Shown in pieces: positions 34,969 to 44,953 of a stretch of 64,000 nt of DNA. Numbering within the stretch: position 1 is the first letter of the stretch; each line of letters begins with the position of its first letter. Source of the stretch: Fusarium oxysporum f. sp. lycopersici 4287 (Eukaryota; Ascomycota; Sordariomycetes; Hypocreales; Nectriaceae); contig NC_030998.1 in assembly GCF_000149955.1 (NCBI RefSeq), forward strand, positions 186,001 to 250,000. Reading direction: 5' to 3'. The translations under genes and the position numbers were made by a program. The notes below the pieces were generated by a model. It did not search any database, was not told where the DNA came from, and was given only the letters and a program-made list of their open reading frames with translations.

Positions 34969-34996
34969 AACTCTCAGTGGTCTCACACTGAGAGTT
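34969..34996 (+). promoter_or_regulatory. 11-base perfect inverted repeat upstream of the monooxygenase
   Basis: AACTCTCAGTG and its exact complement CACTGAGAGTT are separated by six bases. It lies about 160 bases before the FMO start and 48 bases before its TATA-like element, a suitable place for a dimeric regulator. As RNA it would form a stable hairpin. Confidence 0.5.
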
Positions 34997-35007
34997 CTCC
35001 CTGTGCG

Positions 35008-35029
35008 GATGAATTGGCCAATTCTCATC
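35008..35029 (+). promoter_or_regulatory. Palindrome with paired CCAAT-type core
   Basis: The core GAATTGGCCAATTC is a perfect 14-base palindrome, extended by GAT/ATC-like arms. It contains CCAAT on both strands. It sits between the 34969 inverted repeat and the TATA-like element, all within 85 bases. Confidence 0.45.
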
Positions 35030-35043
35030 CCGAAGTGCTTTTG

Positions 35044-35051
35044 TATATATA
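35044..35051 (+). promoter_or_regulatory. TATA-like element of the monooxygenase gene
   Basis: TATATATA, 111 bases before the preferred start at 35155 but only 18 before an upstream in-frame ATG at 35062. This distance is the reason for rejecting the upstream ATG. Confidence 0.45.
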
Positions 35052-35154
35052 GAATATTGTAATGTTGCATGTCAGCCTAAAGAAGCCCATTTTGATCGTC
35101 TTGGTTACTTTGCTTTTGCAGGCGATATCTCACGCCAGCTTAGACAATTGCACA

Positions 35155-36970
35155 ATGATGAACCTTGGCTCAGATGGCCTGCGAAAGAGGGTCGCGATCG
35201 TTGGAGCTGGTCCCCTGGGCTTGATCGCGACCAAGAACTTTGTTGAAGAGGGCTTCGACGTCACTACTTTTGAACGCAATGAATACGTTGGCGGTTTATG
35301 GCATATCACGTCTGATCCTACACAGACTTGCGTATTGCCTGGAACAATCACCAACACATCAAAGCTCACGGTACGTTCTTCTCGGCAAGTGACTATTGGG
35401 ACTATACTGACAGTTCCAGGGCGTCATGACAGACTTTCCCATGCCAGAATGTAAGTCGCCCTCGCCTCGCTCACTCATATGTTGTTCGCTGACATTTTGT
35501 AGCATATCCCATGTACCCAACCGGCGAACAGATTGAAGAATATTTCCAATCATACGCCAAAGAGTTCAAGCTCATTCGTCACATCAAATTCGGCACAGAA
35601 GTCGTCGGTGTCTCCCGCGATGAAACCTCAAAGATGTGGCGTCTCTCATATCGCTCAAGCAGCAAACCCGATGCTGGGATCCAGGAAGACACATTTGAAC
35701 GATTGATCCTCGCCACCGGATCTTTTAGCAAGCCTTCAATCCCCAACGTCAAAGGTATTGAAGGCTTCAAGGGTGAAGTACTCCATTCTCAAGCTTTCAA
35801 GAATCCCGCCAAGTACAAGGGCAAGAACGTTCTCGTCGTTGGTCTTGGAAGCACTGCTGCAGATTCCATTTCTGGCTTTCACAAGGCGGGCGCGAATAAA
35901 CTCATCGTATCTCATCGACAAAAGGTTCTCATTTTACCTCGCATCACCAAGGACAACAAGGTTTTGGAGTTTACGCTCTCATTTAGACTCCTTCAATTAA
36001 TCTTCTTTCTTCAAGAAGTCAACGCATGGCTAATGTCCATCATCTTCTTTAGCGAATTGAAGAAGATCCAACAAGACAACTTTCCAGGCCTGTCATCGCA
36101 CCCTGCTTTTACAGATGGACGAAAGATGCCTGGACCGAAACACATGATACCGACTGTCAGCGATGACTTGGCTGGTTATTTCTTGAGCGGAAGGTTCGTC
36201 TATAGCATTCATCATTCCACACGCTCATACTGACATGAGGCAGACTACGAAGCGCTCCAGGCATTGCAGAGATCAATGGTCCTCAGTCAGTCAAATTCGT
36301 CGATGGCAGTGAAGCCACTGACATTGATCTGATACTCTTCTGCACTGGTCTATCACCGGACTTGGCTTCATTCATCCCCAAAGAATACGACCCCTACAAC
36401 GTGGATCTATCGCCCAGCTCATTTGCCAAGCTTCAACCTCACTACACAGCTGACAGACGTGTCGCTCGCTTATACCGAGGCTTCATGTCAATTCAGTGTC
36501 CTCACCAGTTGGCTTTCCTCGGAACAACACTGGCGAAGCGACCCGCTTGGCAGCTCTACGACTTGATGACCATGGCTTTGGCTCAGCTCTGGGGGGACAA
36601 GTATCCAATGCCGTCTCCTGCAGAAATTAACAAAGACGCCGATGCCTTTATCGATAATATTGTCAAGCTTAGCAAAGGTGGTTATGTCAAGTTCACTGGT
36701 GTCATTGGTCATAAGGAATTCGACAAATGGTTGAATGATGTTGCTGGGACAGGTCTTTATGATCATCTGGGAAATTGGACTAACGGGAGATGCTGGAAGC
36801 TGTGGTGGAAGGATAGAGAATTGTACAACAAGCTGATGACGGGTATTCTGTCAGCTCATGTTTTGAGATTGTTTGACACTGGTCGGGGGAGAAAACCTTG
36901 GGCTGGTGCAAGACAGGCTATCATGGAGGCGAATGATGCTGCCGACAACTTTGGCAAGGACAAGGCTTGA
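35155..36970 (+). CDS. Flavin-containing monooxygenase (FMO/BVMO type)
   Basis: Four exons (35155-35370, 35420-35450, 35503-36193, 36244-36970) give about 554 residues. The N-terminal FAD Rossmann motif is VAIVGAGPLG. FKGEVLHSQAF matches the FxGxxxHxxxW/Y fingerprint of FMOs and Baeyer-Villiger enzymes with a Phe at the last position. VVGLGSTAAD is the NADPH-binding GxGxxA motif, and LATGSFSKP is the conserved ATG hinge. A hydrophobic stretch (LLQLIFFLQEV) suggests membrane association. An upstream ATG at 35062 would add a hydrophobic leader, but it lies too close to the TATA-like element. It probably oxygenates a heteroatom or ketone of a local metabolite; the substrate is unknown. Confidence 0.88.
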
Positions 36971-37627
36971 TATGGAAAATACATTGTTTGTGTTTGAAGA
37001 AGAGTGTTGGATGCAACTGCGAGGCCCGTGATTGAGAGAGGCGGGGATATCGTTGTACTGATTAGAGTCATGAGATACCTAGTATGAGCCTTATACAACA
37101 GTCAGTGGAATGTGTTCGATATACACGTAGCTTCACACCACTTATCAACTGACTGCCTTAATCGACTCATAGCTCTCAGGCTGTGACTTTGACTCTTCAC
37201 CGATCTTGAAGTGACTCGGCAATCACCTCGGGATGTAGGGTGCACTTCCAGGTAGTTTAAACTTCAACGCTAGCGATTCAAGACCCTGGATTCAAGGGTC
37301 CAAACCCATGGCTTCAAGCGAGGCCACGCACTGAACCTTCTTGGCGGCACTTCCGCAGCATCCGGCTCTTGACCCTCTTAAATGTCAGTCTCCCGTGGAT
37401 AAAACGGCCTTGCATTCCACTATCGCCAAGCCTTTAGCGAAAGCGACGACTCCATATCGAAGGAAACAGAGAAGTTTATGACGCTAATGCAACGGTCCAC
37501 GGACAACCAGCAAAAGACCGTTGAGCCGAGGGACTAGTTAGCGTTTTTGCGACTCATGGATTAAGAAAACGTGTCGCGATGGGCCAATCAGGATTGATGA
37601 TAATGGCATGGTTACCTTGAAGGAAAG
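36971..37627. other. Intergenic with nested inverted repeats
   Basis: No gene is supported. Nested inverted repeats occur at 37481-37544: ACGCTAA pairs with TTAGCGT, and CAACGGTC pairs with GACCGTTG. Confidence 0.5.
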
Positions 37628-37942
37628 GTGAAGGTATATCCAAGCGGCGATCATTGGGACTATCCATCGTCGAATTACACCGAGCTTATGCCCTTGCCAT
37701 GGAAACCAGTCCAGAGGCTTGTCAATACAGACATCGTACTCGCGTTCGATCAGTTCCTCGGCATTTCCGAGGCGTTACATACCGACCTCGACACCGCGAT
37801 CATGATAGCTGGTACCGACTGGGATGAGAGCACATCGACCTCCAAGCAGCTCGATGAAGCCCTGCTACCACTTGAAGTATCCCAACAGGGCCCCGGTGCT
37901 CTGATATCAGAGTTAGTAGAAATTGACAAGAGGTGGATATGA
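37628..37942 (+). pseudogene. Unrecognised ORF, possible gene relic
   Basis: A 104-residue frame with no recognised domain, signal peptide or membrane segment. Part of its DNA (about 37756-37815) is repeated in decayed form at 38492-38555, which suggests it belonged to a duplicated element or a longer gene. Coding status is doubtful. Confidence 0.3.
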
Positions 37943-38555
37943 AACAGGATGGAAGTCAGTGGGGGTGGAGGGGGTGGAGGGGGTGTTGAATCGGAGTTCG
38001 AAAAGGCTGCAGAGCAGGATGATGAAAAGCGCGTACGAGATACATCCTCAGACAAAACTGATCACAGCCCAGGGTCAGACCTAGTACCCAACAGAGCTAT
38101 TAGCGGCATCATTTGCAAGGAGATATATCAATCTTGATTGGATCTTTGGGGCATCTTGGATGACAGATAGATCATCTTAAGGGTAAGATGTGAATAGTTA
38201 CCCGTCAAGGATTATTTCAAATCTGGAGAACCTGATGTAGGATAAGCGGAAGTGATGTGCCTCCTGTATTAATAATACGGTAGACCTGACTTATTAATAA
38301 TGGAATTTCAAGTAGACAACCATTTAGTTAAAAGAAGAATATAACATCACTATGTAATTATGTAACTTCACGAAGGCATGCATAACTTATAGATATTGCA
38401 AAGATCTACTTATTACGCCTATGTCGTCCTATGGCACTTAGAATCTATCGAATGCCTACCCCTAATGATATTGCCCGGCGTTTAATATACTGCTCGACAA
38501 TGCCGAGGCGTCATGTACCGACCTTAACACCACGACTAAACATATAATAGCTACT
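37756..38555 (+). repeat. Decayed direct duplication
   Basis: The segment at 37756-37815 and the segment at 38492-38555 align over about 60 bases, including CCGAGGCGT and TACCGACCT. Several differences are G-to-A or C-to-T in the right copy, which is embedded in AT-rich DNA. The pattern is compatible with repeat-induced point mutation of a former duplicate. Confidence 0.45.
37960..37983 (+). other. G-rich run with G-quadruplex potential
   Basis: GGGGGTGGAGGGGGTGGAGG continues into a further G run, giving at least three G5 tracts and several GG tracts with short spacers. It encodes polyglycine in one frame, which is judged incidental. Confidence 0.5.
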
Positions 38556-38748
38556 ATTATTAAGAATGGCCGCTTGTAGAACTAACCTAAGCTAGCTCTA
38601 TTGTACTTTCCTAAAATGTTTATGCCTCTTGCGAGAATAATAAAAAGAACCAAGCTAACAATCTCCAAGACTATAACAACTAGACCAGTAATAAAGGTAT
38701 AAGACTATAAAGGCAAGGGTTAATATACAGAAAGTGTGCATTAGAAGC
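38140..38748. other. AT-rich degenerate stretch
   Basis: TA-rich sequence without a credible ORF. It contains the right copy of the decayed duplication and borders the 3' end of the MARVEL-like gene. Confidence 0.5.
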
Positions 38749-39433
38749 TTAACTTACCAGTTCTGTGCAGAGACCCGCCCAGGGAATATAGCTCTGTCGC
38801 GAGCTGTTCCGGCATGACCAAGACCAAAGGTCCCAGTGGTTGTTTCGGAGCACTTCCTTGTCGACGATGAAGTAAATAGTTGCGGCGATCCAGCCTGCGA
38901 TAACAACACCAGAGCTGGCCAGGACGGTGCTGGTATGTATTAAGCCGTCGCGCATTGAGCGGAACTATCCTCTTGTTAGGCCGGCTTCTAATCAGGTGTG
39001 ACTCTAATCAAGTGTGACTTGAACTTACAAAGCTGAGGCGCGTCGCTAGAGCTACCACCTGGACAAAGGATGCAAATGCCGCGATTGCTAGCATTAACCA
39101 TGTCGAGAGCATCTTAATCGACGCCCAGCGCGTTCTTACCCAGCCGTCCTCATTCCTGTCCACAGAGTTGTGCGTTGTTTTCCAGACACTGACTCCATGG
39201 ATTAGCAGGCTCAGGATGCTGAGGTCAAGTAGAAGGATGAGGACGCGCAGGGCCAGCCTGGTGGTATCAAAGATACTCGCGCTCTTGTTCTGCGGCGCAT
39301 GGCGCTGCTTGAGAAGCCTCTGTGTATCAGAAACTGGACGAGGACTCTTTTCAACATATCCGTTGTCGACTTCGTCGTGAGGGTCGAGCCGGTTGGAATA
39401 CGACTCGTAACCAGAGGGTGCACTAAGGTCCAT
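38749..39433 (-). CDS. MARVEL-like membrane protein, C-terminus probably lost or unresolved
   Basis: Two exons on the minus strand (39433-39029, 38964-38749; intron GTAAGT...GATAG). The start MDLSAPSGYES was chosen; the frame extends to an ATG at 39478. After a hydrophilic N-terminus with Ser/Pro there are hydrophobic segments near residues 75-97 and 115-140 and a third in exon 2, followed by WDLWSWSC and GLCTEL, motifs I associate with a fungal MARVEL-like family. After CTEL the sequence reads as a good donor (GTAAGT) or, unspliced, two more codons (VS) and a stop. Expected final helix and cytoplasmic tail were not found in the AT-rich DNA that follows. The gene may be truncated or have a distant last exon. 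Confidence 0.62.
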
Positions 39434-39478
39434 GATGAATACTGGGTCAATGATGTAAGATTGGTTTGGTTGCTTCAA

Positions 39479-40191
39479 ATAGATTTATCTGCACGGGGCC
39501 TGAATCTACTTATATCGTGATCTAGATAAGCGGGATTCATGATGAAAAGAACTTTCGTAAAATTGACATGCAATATGATCCTGTCAGCCGCAGTCGATAC
39601 CTGACCGACACCGCCTCCTCAGATGGCCAATCATTTTACATTTAGTTTCGTCCGGAGTAAGCTGACCGTGAGCCCTAACAACAACCATAATCCTTATATC
39701 TAAGCATAAGAAATTGCAAGCTGGCCATTCTAGCCTAGTTAGGGCAGGTAAATTATCCAGCAAGCCTTAAGCGAGCTCGCTGCTATTTTAAAAAGCCTCA
39801 GGCCCATATAAAGAGATCCTTTCGGCGGAGGCTGAGTAATCTGTCAGCCTGAACGAATATGTTTAATTGGTCAGTACCCTAGAAGTTTTATAATTAAGTG
39901 CGGCTGTGTCCAGCCTTATCATCGGCGACCCGATGACAAGTTGAACTAATGCAGTACTGCTGACATCTGGTCAAGTGATTGCTCAGAATACGCGCACCGT
40001 CGCTAATTAGTAAATCTCGGATTCTCAGAAGATGAGGAAATATGTTTATAAGGACGAGTATAGCACCGTGAATAGGAAATACCATCACCAAACACTTCTC
40101 TAACTCTGTCTCAACAACATAGGAGACCTACTGAACTTAGTATCTTTATTCCATTCCTCTACATCTTTAAACACAACTCAAATCCGTCAAC
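39479..40191. other. Divergent intergenic region between membrane protein and cupin
   Basis: No gene is supported. TGATCCTGTCAGCC at 39575-39588 is identical to a stretch in the NRPS upstream region (52402-52415). Confidence 0.4.
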
Positions 40192-40983
40192 ATGCACTTT
40201 TTATCAATCCTTCTTCTCGCTGGCTCTGCCCTCGCCGCTCCCCGGGCTGCTCAGTCGTCCCCTCATCAGCCTCGAGGTGACAGTATCGATGACATGCTGC
40301 CTCCCATCGTGCCCATCAACACACGAAGTGGTGACCGAGACCTCATCTCCAAGATCATCACTGCCCCTACTCAAGCTGAGCGCGTCAAGCTTTTGAACCA
40401 ACCTGGCGATTATGTCTTTGACTTCAAAGCTGGCACCGGAGCCGGAGAGGCTTCTGGCAAAGGTGGCAAGTCTGTGTCAGCTACTGCTCTGACCATGCCC
40501 GCTCTCATCGGAAACGGAGCCTCCATGACAGTCGCCTTCCTCGGGCCCTGTGGGATGAACACAGCGCATGTTCACAACCGAGCAACGGAGCTCAACATTA
40601 TTGTCAAGGGTCGTCTTGTAACAAATTTTGTTGTTGAGAATGGTGCCAAGCCTATCGCCAACACCATGGATACCTTCCAGATGTCCGTCTTTCCCCAGGG
40701 CGCTATTCATCAAGAATTCAACCCTGATTGCGAAGATGCTGTGTTTGTTGCTGCATTCGATAACGCTGATCCTGGTGTGAACCAGATCGCCCAGAACTTC
40801 TTTTCCCTTAATGGTGATGTTGTCAAGGCAACTCTGGGCGGTGTGCAGACTATTGATGGAAAGGATATTGAGTCTTTCCGCGCGCATATTCCTGCGAACA
40901 TTGCACTTGGTATTGATGCTTGCTTGAACAAGTGCGGTATCAAGAGAAACTCGAAGCGAGATATCAGCGAGCTTCTGAATTAA
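40192..40983 (+). CDS. Secreted germin/spherulin-like cupin
   Basis: A single exon of 263 residues. Signal peptide MHFLSILLLAGSALAAPRA is followed by a short pro-like region containing PRG. The cupin motif 1 is seen as HVHNRATE (H-x-H-x4-E) near residues 126-133, and the second motif His is in AIHQEFN. A C-terminal pair of cysteines (CLNKC) probably forms a disulfide. The family comprises secreted manganese- or other metal-binding beta-barrels related to plant germins and Physarum spherulin; activity varies (oxalate oxidase, superoxide dismutase or structural). The basic tail contains KR sites. Its link to the surrounding clusters is unclear. Confidence 0.88.
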   Translation: MHFLSILLLAGSALAAPRAAQSSPHQPRGDSIDDMLPPIVPINTRSGDRDLISKIITAPTQAERVKLLNQPGDYVFDFKAGTGAGEASGKGGKSVSATALTMPALIGNGASMTVAFLGPCGMNTAHVHNRATELNIIVKGRLVTNFVVENGAKPIANTMDTFQMSVFPQGAIHQEFNPDCEDAVFVAAFDNADPGVNQIAQNFFSLNGDVVKATLGGVQTIDGKDIESFRAHIPANIALGIDACLNKCGIKRNSKRDISELLN

Positions 40984-41227
40984 ATCGGGGATTGACGTGA
41001 TTTGCTTCTAGTTATGACTTCATTGGTAGATATAGAGTTTCATGTATATATTAGGCTTCCTACTTAATGCGCAAGTTAAGAATTTAGTTATTCGTCATTC
41101 ACCTCGAGCTACTGATTTTAAAGTTCTAGAGAAGTGATATTATCTCTGTGTTCAAAGTATAAGAGGGTTGCCTCAGACAAACATTTTTTCCAAATGCATA
41201 CGACCAAATGGGTCTCTAAATGCTCTA

Positions 41228-42970
41228 TCACAGCTGCTTTCCAGCCAACTCAAATAGAATCTTGGCCTTTTCCGAGATATCATACATATCCATCTCAACA
41301 TCAACAAGAGTCAGGCCCTTGCCCTTTACAAAGCCCTCAGAGTTGAGAACCTCATCCAATTCTTCCATATTACTCACTTTACAAGAGTGAATCGGATACC
41401 CTTCTGGTGCATCCCCGAAAAGCTGAGGAGCAGCACTATAGTTCCAAGGCGCCACGTCGTTGTACGCCTCATTCATTCCATGGATATACCTCTCATATGT
41501 ATACCCGCTGTTGTTGATGATGAAGATAATCACGTTGACACGTTGGTGGATGATAGTACTGAGTTCTTGAGCTGTCATTTGGAAGCTCCCATCTCCGTCA
41601 AGAAGAATCGTGCGACCTTTTGATTTCATAACTGCCTTTGCTTGCGAAACTCCAAGAGCTGCTGGGAGCATGTGACCGATTGAGAACCACATTCCAGAGG
41701 CAATCAGCTGAGAAGATGGTGGAAGAACCAGATCGCGGCCTCCTATGATTGGTGTCGCATTACCGAGTAAGACTGTGTCGTTGGGCTGTAGGTGTTTGTT
41801 CAGGTGGATGTAGAACTCATCTTGGATGATATACGCCTTGGGATAGACCTCGAACTGCGGTTGGTTTCTAAAGTCTCCCCATGAGGACGTATCCTGTCCT
41901 GGCAGTCTGGTACTATCAACCGTTTGAGCCATCCCTTTGAGAACCTCTCGGACATCAACAGGTTCGTCCTCGATATGATTCCTGCTGATGAGGGTCATAA
42001 CATGTCGTTCTGGTAACACAGCCCAGCCGAGTGTTTGCGTATCAGAGAATTGACATCCAAAGGCCAAGACAAGGTCTGCTGACTTGACCGCTGATGTCAA
42101 ATCAACCGCACCGATTGCCCCGGAATAAACACCGAAGTAGTTAGGTAACGAGTTGTCTACCATACTGGCACCTGATGGTAAAGATATTGTAGGAATGCCG
42201 GATTTCTGTACGAAATCATTGATCTCTTGTCTGATGGTCTCTGCGCCTTCAGCTCGATCAACTATGATAAGAGGTCGCTTGGCTGAATAGAGCTTCTGCA
42301 GGAGGTTCTGTGCCATTTGTCCAGCGTCAAGGTTGCGAGCTGTGTCGGGATTCGGGTCTATCGGGTCATTTAGCTTCTCTGACGATATACCAGTCTCGAC
42401 AACATCCGACGGCATCTCTATGTAGACCGGCCGGCTATGGTGTAGCGCCTGGGACAGAACTCTATCGATCTGAGTTGGTACATCCTCCGGCGTCGTCTCA
42501 GCAAGATCAAGCTGCGCAACAGTAAATTTCTCCGCAATCTCGCGATATACCCCAATTCTGGAGTCGGCCATCGTATGGTGGATATGCAAATGCGGCTTCT
42601 TCCCGCCAAGAGACGAGCACGAGACTTGTCTTGCACGTCGCGAAGGCGTTCCGACAATGTGAACAACGGGCAAATACTCCGCATAGCTTCCAGCGACGGC
42701 ATTAGCCGCACTTAGCTCTCCAACGCCATAAGTCGTGATCAAAGCGCCAACACCAGATGCTTTGCGATGGCGTTGAGCTCGAGCATATCCATCCGCTGCG
42801 TATCCGGCATTCAGCTCATTGCAGCATCCGACGAACTTGAGCCCTGAAGGCGGGAGATGGTCGAGAGCTCGGAGGGTGAAGTCGCCTGGGACGCCATACA
42901 CGCGTCTCGTGCCAGCCTGCCTAAGGCGTGTGAAGAGGTAAGATGCTAGAGGAATCTTTCTGTTTATCAT
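41228..42970 (-). CDS. Pyruvate decarboxylase-type ThDP enzyme
   Basis: A single-exon gene of 580 residues, normal for pyruvate/indolepyruvate decarboxylases. The start Met at 42970 (MINRKIPLASYLF) was preferred over the ORF's upstream Met at 43117, whose leader lacks family resemblance. NELNAGYAADGYAR contains the catalytic ThDP-activating Glu, LHIHHTMAD the paired histidines of 2-keto acid decarboxylases, and GDGSFQMTAQE...INNSGYT the GDG-NN diphosphate/Mg site. It would decarboxylate a 2-keto acid to an aldehyde in the cytosol. Being separate from primary glycolytic genes and amid accessory genes, it may act on a specialised keto acid; that is inference. Confidence 0.9.
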   Translation of the reverse strand: MINRKIPLASYLFTRLRQAGTRRVYGVPGDFTLRALDHLPPSGLKFVGCCNELNAGYAADGYARAQRHRKASGVGALITTYGVGELSAANAVAGSYAEYLPVVHIVGTPSRRARQVSCSSLGGKKPHLHIHHTMADSRIGVYREIAEKFTVAQLDLAETTPEDVPTQIDRVLSQALHHSRPVYIEMPSDVVETGISSEKLNDPIDPNPDTARNLDAGQMAQNLLQKLYSAKRPLIIVDRAEGAETIRQEINDFVQKSGIPTISLPSGASMVDNSLPNYFGVYSGAIGAVDLTSAVKSADLVLAFGCQFSDTQTLGWAVLPERHVMTLISRNHIEDEPVDVREVLKGMAQTVDSTRLPGQDTSSWGDFRNQPQFEVYPKAYIIQDEFYIHLNKHLQPNDTVLLGNATPIIGGRDLVLPPSSQLIASGMWFSIGHMLPAALGVSQAKAVMKSKGRTILLDGDGSFQMTAQELSTIIHQRVNVIIFIINNSGYTYERYIHGMNEAYNDVAPWNYSAAPQLFGDAPEGYPIHSCKVSNMEELDEVLNSEGFVKGKGLTLVDVEMDMYDISEKAKILFELAGKQL

Positions 42971-43999
42971 GATGTTTATAAGCTGGGAGAAGACTGTTGA
43001 GTACTGACAGCGGCATAAAGTTGTCGGTGAATCATTTGACCGGCAGCGGGGTTGGCGATCTGATTCGCGGATCCGCCATGACTGGTCAGCCCTATTTTCT
43101 GACCTGAATACCGACAACTCTACAGATGGTATATTACTTCTTATGCTACGACTTGCATGTCACGCATTACTATCTCAGTGATATCACGAAGATATGTTGT
43201 TTTGTAACTCATAGAATTCAGTCTGACAGGTGGGTACTCAAGTAGGAGTCCGCTCTCCATTGGGTTAGCTTAACTCTCATAGCCCTTACCCAGTGGCTGG
43301 CTTGGACATAGCGCGGCTTTATGAATGTATTCTTAGCACTGACCACTCGAAAGCAGTTTGGAGGGACCCACAAACGACGACGGATTCTCACAGTGAGCAG
43401 ATTCAGGGTAGTCAGTTCCTTCACGATTTTTCCGCATAATTCATCAACATCAAGTCTCGTCGATTTTCTAGGTACATTGCATGCTTCCTTTTACTAGTTA
43501 TTTCATTACCACGGCTTATCTCATTTTACCTGCTAAACTCCAAAGTGAAGCTTTGGATGTGAACGTGGTGAGGCTGTTCTGCCATGGGTAATTAACTATT
43601 AGTTCCCATTCAGATAGGGCATCATAAGTCTCACCTGACTCAAGCTTTACGAAACCTGGTCCGACCTTTCCTGATTTCGAGTCATTTCATCATTAATCAC
43701 TCTAAACTTGATCCTTCAATTTGATCTTAGCGCCCTGACCCAAGGTTGGTTTGGTGTTCATGCATAACCCGTGGATCACTACCATGTTGACAACTCACGC
43801 GCTGCTCGACATATGATTGGCTCTTTCGCGACATGAAGCAACAGGCACCAGTATTCCAAATGCAGGTCTCATCCTTCGTCCATAACCATGTCGACACGAT
43901 CTGTATCACCTTCTGTTTCGGTTTAGATCAATACATCCCCAGTCGTGCCAAGTATTTTCGGGATATTAAAGTTTAAACCACCCAGACACGGAACAGACA

Positions 44000-44020
44000 T
44001 TCGGACCCTTCGGGTCCGAA
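44000..44020 (+). promoter_or_regulatory. Perfect 9-base inverted repeat with CGG...CCG arms
   Basis: TTCGGACCC-TTC-GGGTCCGAA. The arms contain inverted CGG triplets spaced by 11 bases (CGG-N11-CCG), the geometry of a Zn2Cys6 dimer site. It lies about 1 kb from the start codons on either side. Confidence 0.4.
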
Positions 44021-44857
44021 GAGATTGATGCGCTGTAAACGTATATCCACTGGCAGCTCCACTACGACGGCGCTGTTGGAGCCGATACGCTGCCTCGGGA
44101 GTCGGTGGAAATACTATCAGATAAGGGAAATAACCCCAATGTTCCATCCAAACGTCAGCTGTCACACGTGGAAACTTTAATAGATGAGTATACAACCAAT
44201 ATTGATTCCTTGCATAGCAACGCAAGTCATGCACAGTCGTATCGATACTACTATTTCGCAAAATCCTTTACGGCCTCTCCGTACTCCGTAGTCTTCGTCA
44301 TCACTCATGATCTCGCCTAGCACAACGTCTCATTTGCTTGATTTCCATGGACGCACTAAATATGCCGTGTAGCCGGGCCGTGTCCCACCAAAGGATCGTG
44401 CACGGGTCACTTAGCGTACAGGACCTTCACAAGGCTGAGTGCCTGTGCCACGCCGTCTTTTCCATTTATGGGCTCACTAACATCTGACGATCCAAGATCG
44501 CCCTCAACGTCATTGAGTAAATTGCCCTAATCGGGAAGGACAAGTCTAGGCAGCCGAATATCGCGGTAACATCGTGAAACTGGAGGATCTAGTGCGGAGC
44601 TACAAAAGCCCGATCGGCAATTGACCTGCCAAGGCTGTTGTAGTTAGGCTGGACCCTTTGGTGGCTTGTACATCCGGCTCTCCACTATCGTCACAGCGTT
44701 GATGATGGGATCGCTGGATCGCTCAGCCTTGGTTATCTAAGCGACGAGAAGGATTACTGCAATGATGGTCAATGTTCAGCATCAAGGAAATGAGAAAGAA
44801 TGTGCTGATCCTGCTTGATATGGTGCTCAGCTCCGACGAGATCCTACAGAAGTCGGG

Positions 44858-44865
44858 TATATAAA
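44858..44865 (+). promoter_or_regulatory. TATA-like element
   Basis: TATATAAA lies 96 bases before the ATG of the secreted protein gene at 44954. Confidence 0.45.
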
Positions 44866-44953
44866 GAAAGAATGTCCTCTGCCGAGAGAGAATATCATCA
44901 AGCCTCAGAATCACTTCCTTCAATCTTTAGACTACCATTGAAACTCTATCACC

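Larger units (their letters stand above)
42971..44953. other. Long intergenic region
   Basis: Nearly 2 kb without a supported gene. Contains a perfect hairpin at 44000-44020 and, near the right end, a TATA-like element (44858-44865) for the next gene. Confidence 0.5.

Noticed and set aside
35062..35154. N-terminal signal-anchor extension of the FMO
   Set aside because: The upstream ATG is only 11-18 bases from the TATA-like element, so it is probably outside the transcript; FMO homology begins after 35155.
37949..38137. ORF with a polyglycine run
   Set aside because: The glycines come from the G-rich repeat; no domain, no conservation pattern and overlap with decayed DNA.
43923..44261. A 112-residue minus-strand ORF
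   Set aside because: It spans the 44000 hairpin, shows no domain features and has no family resemblance.
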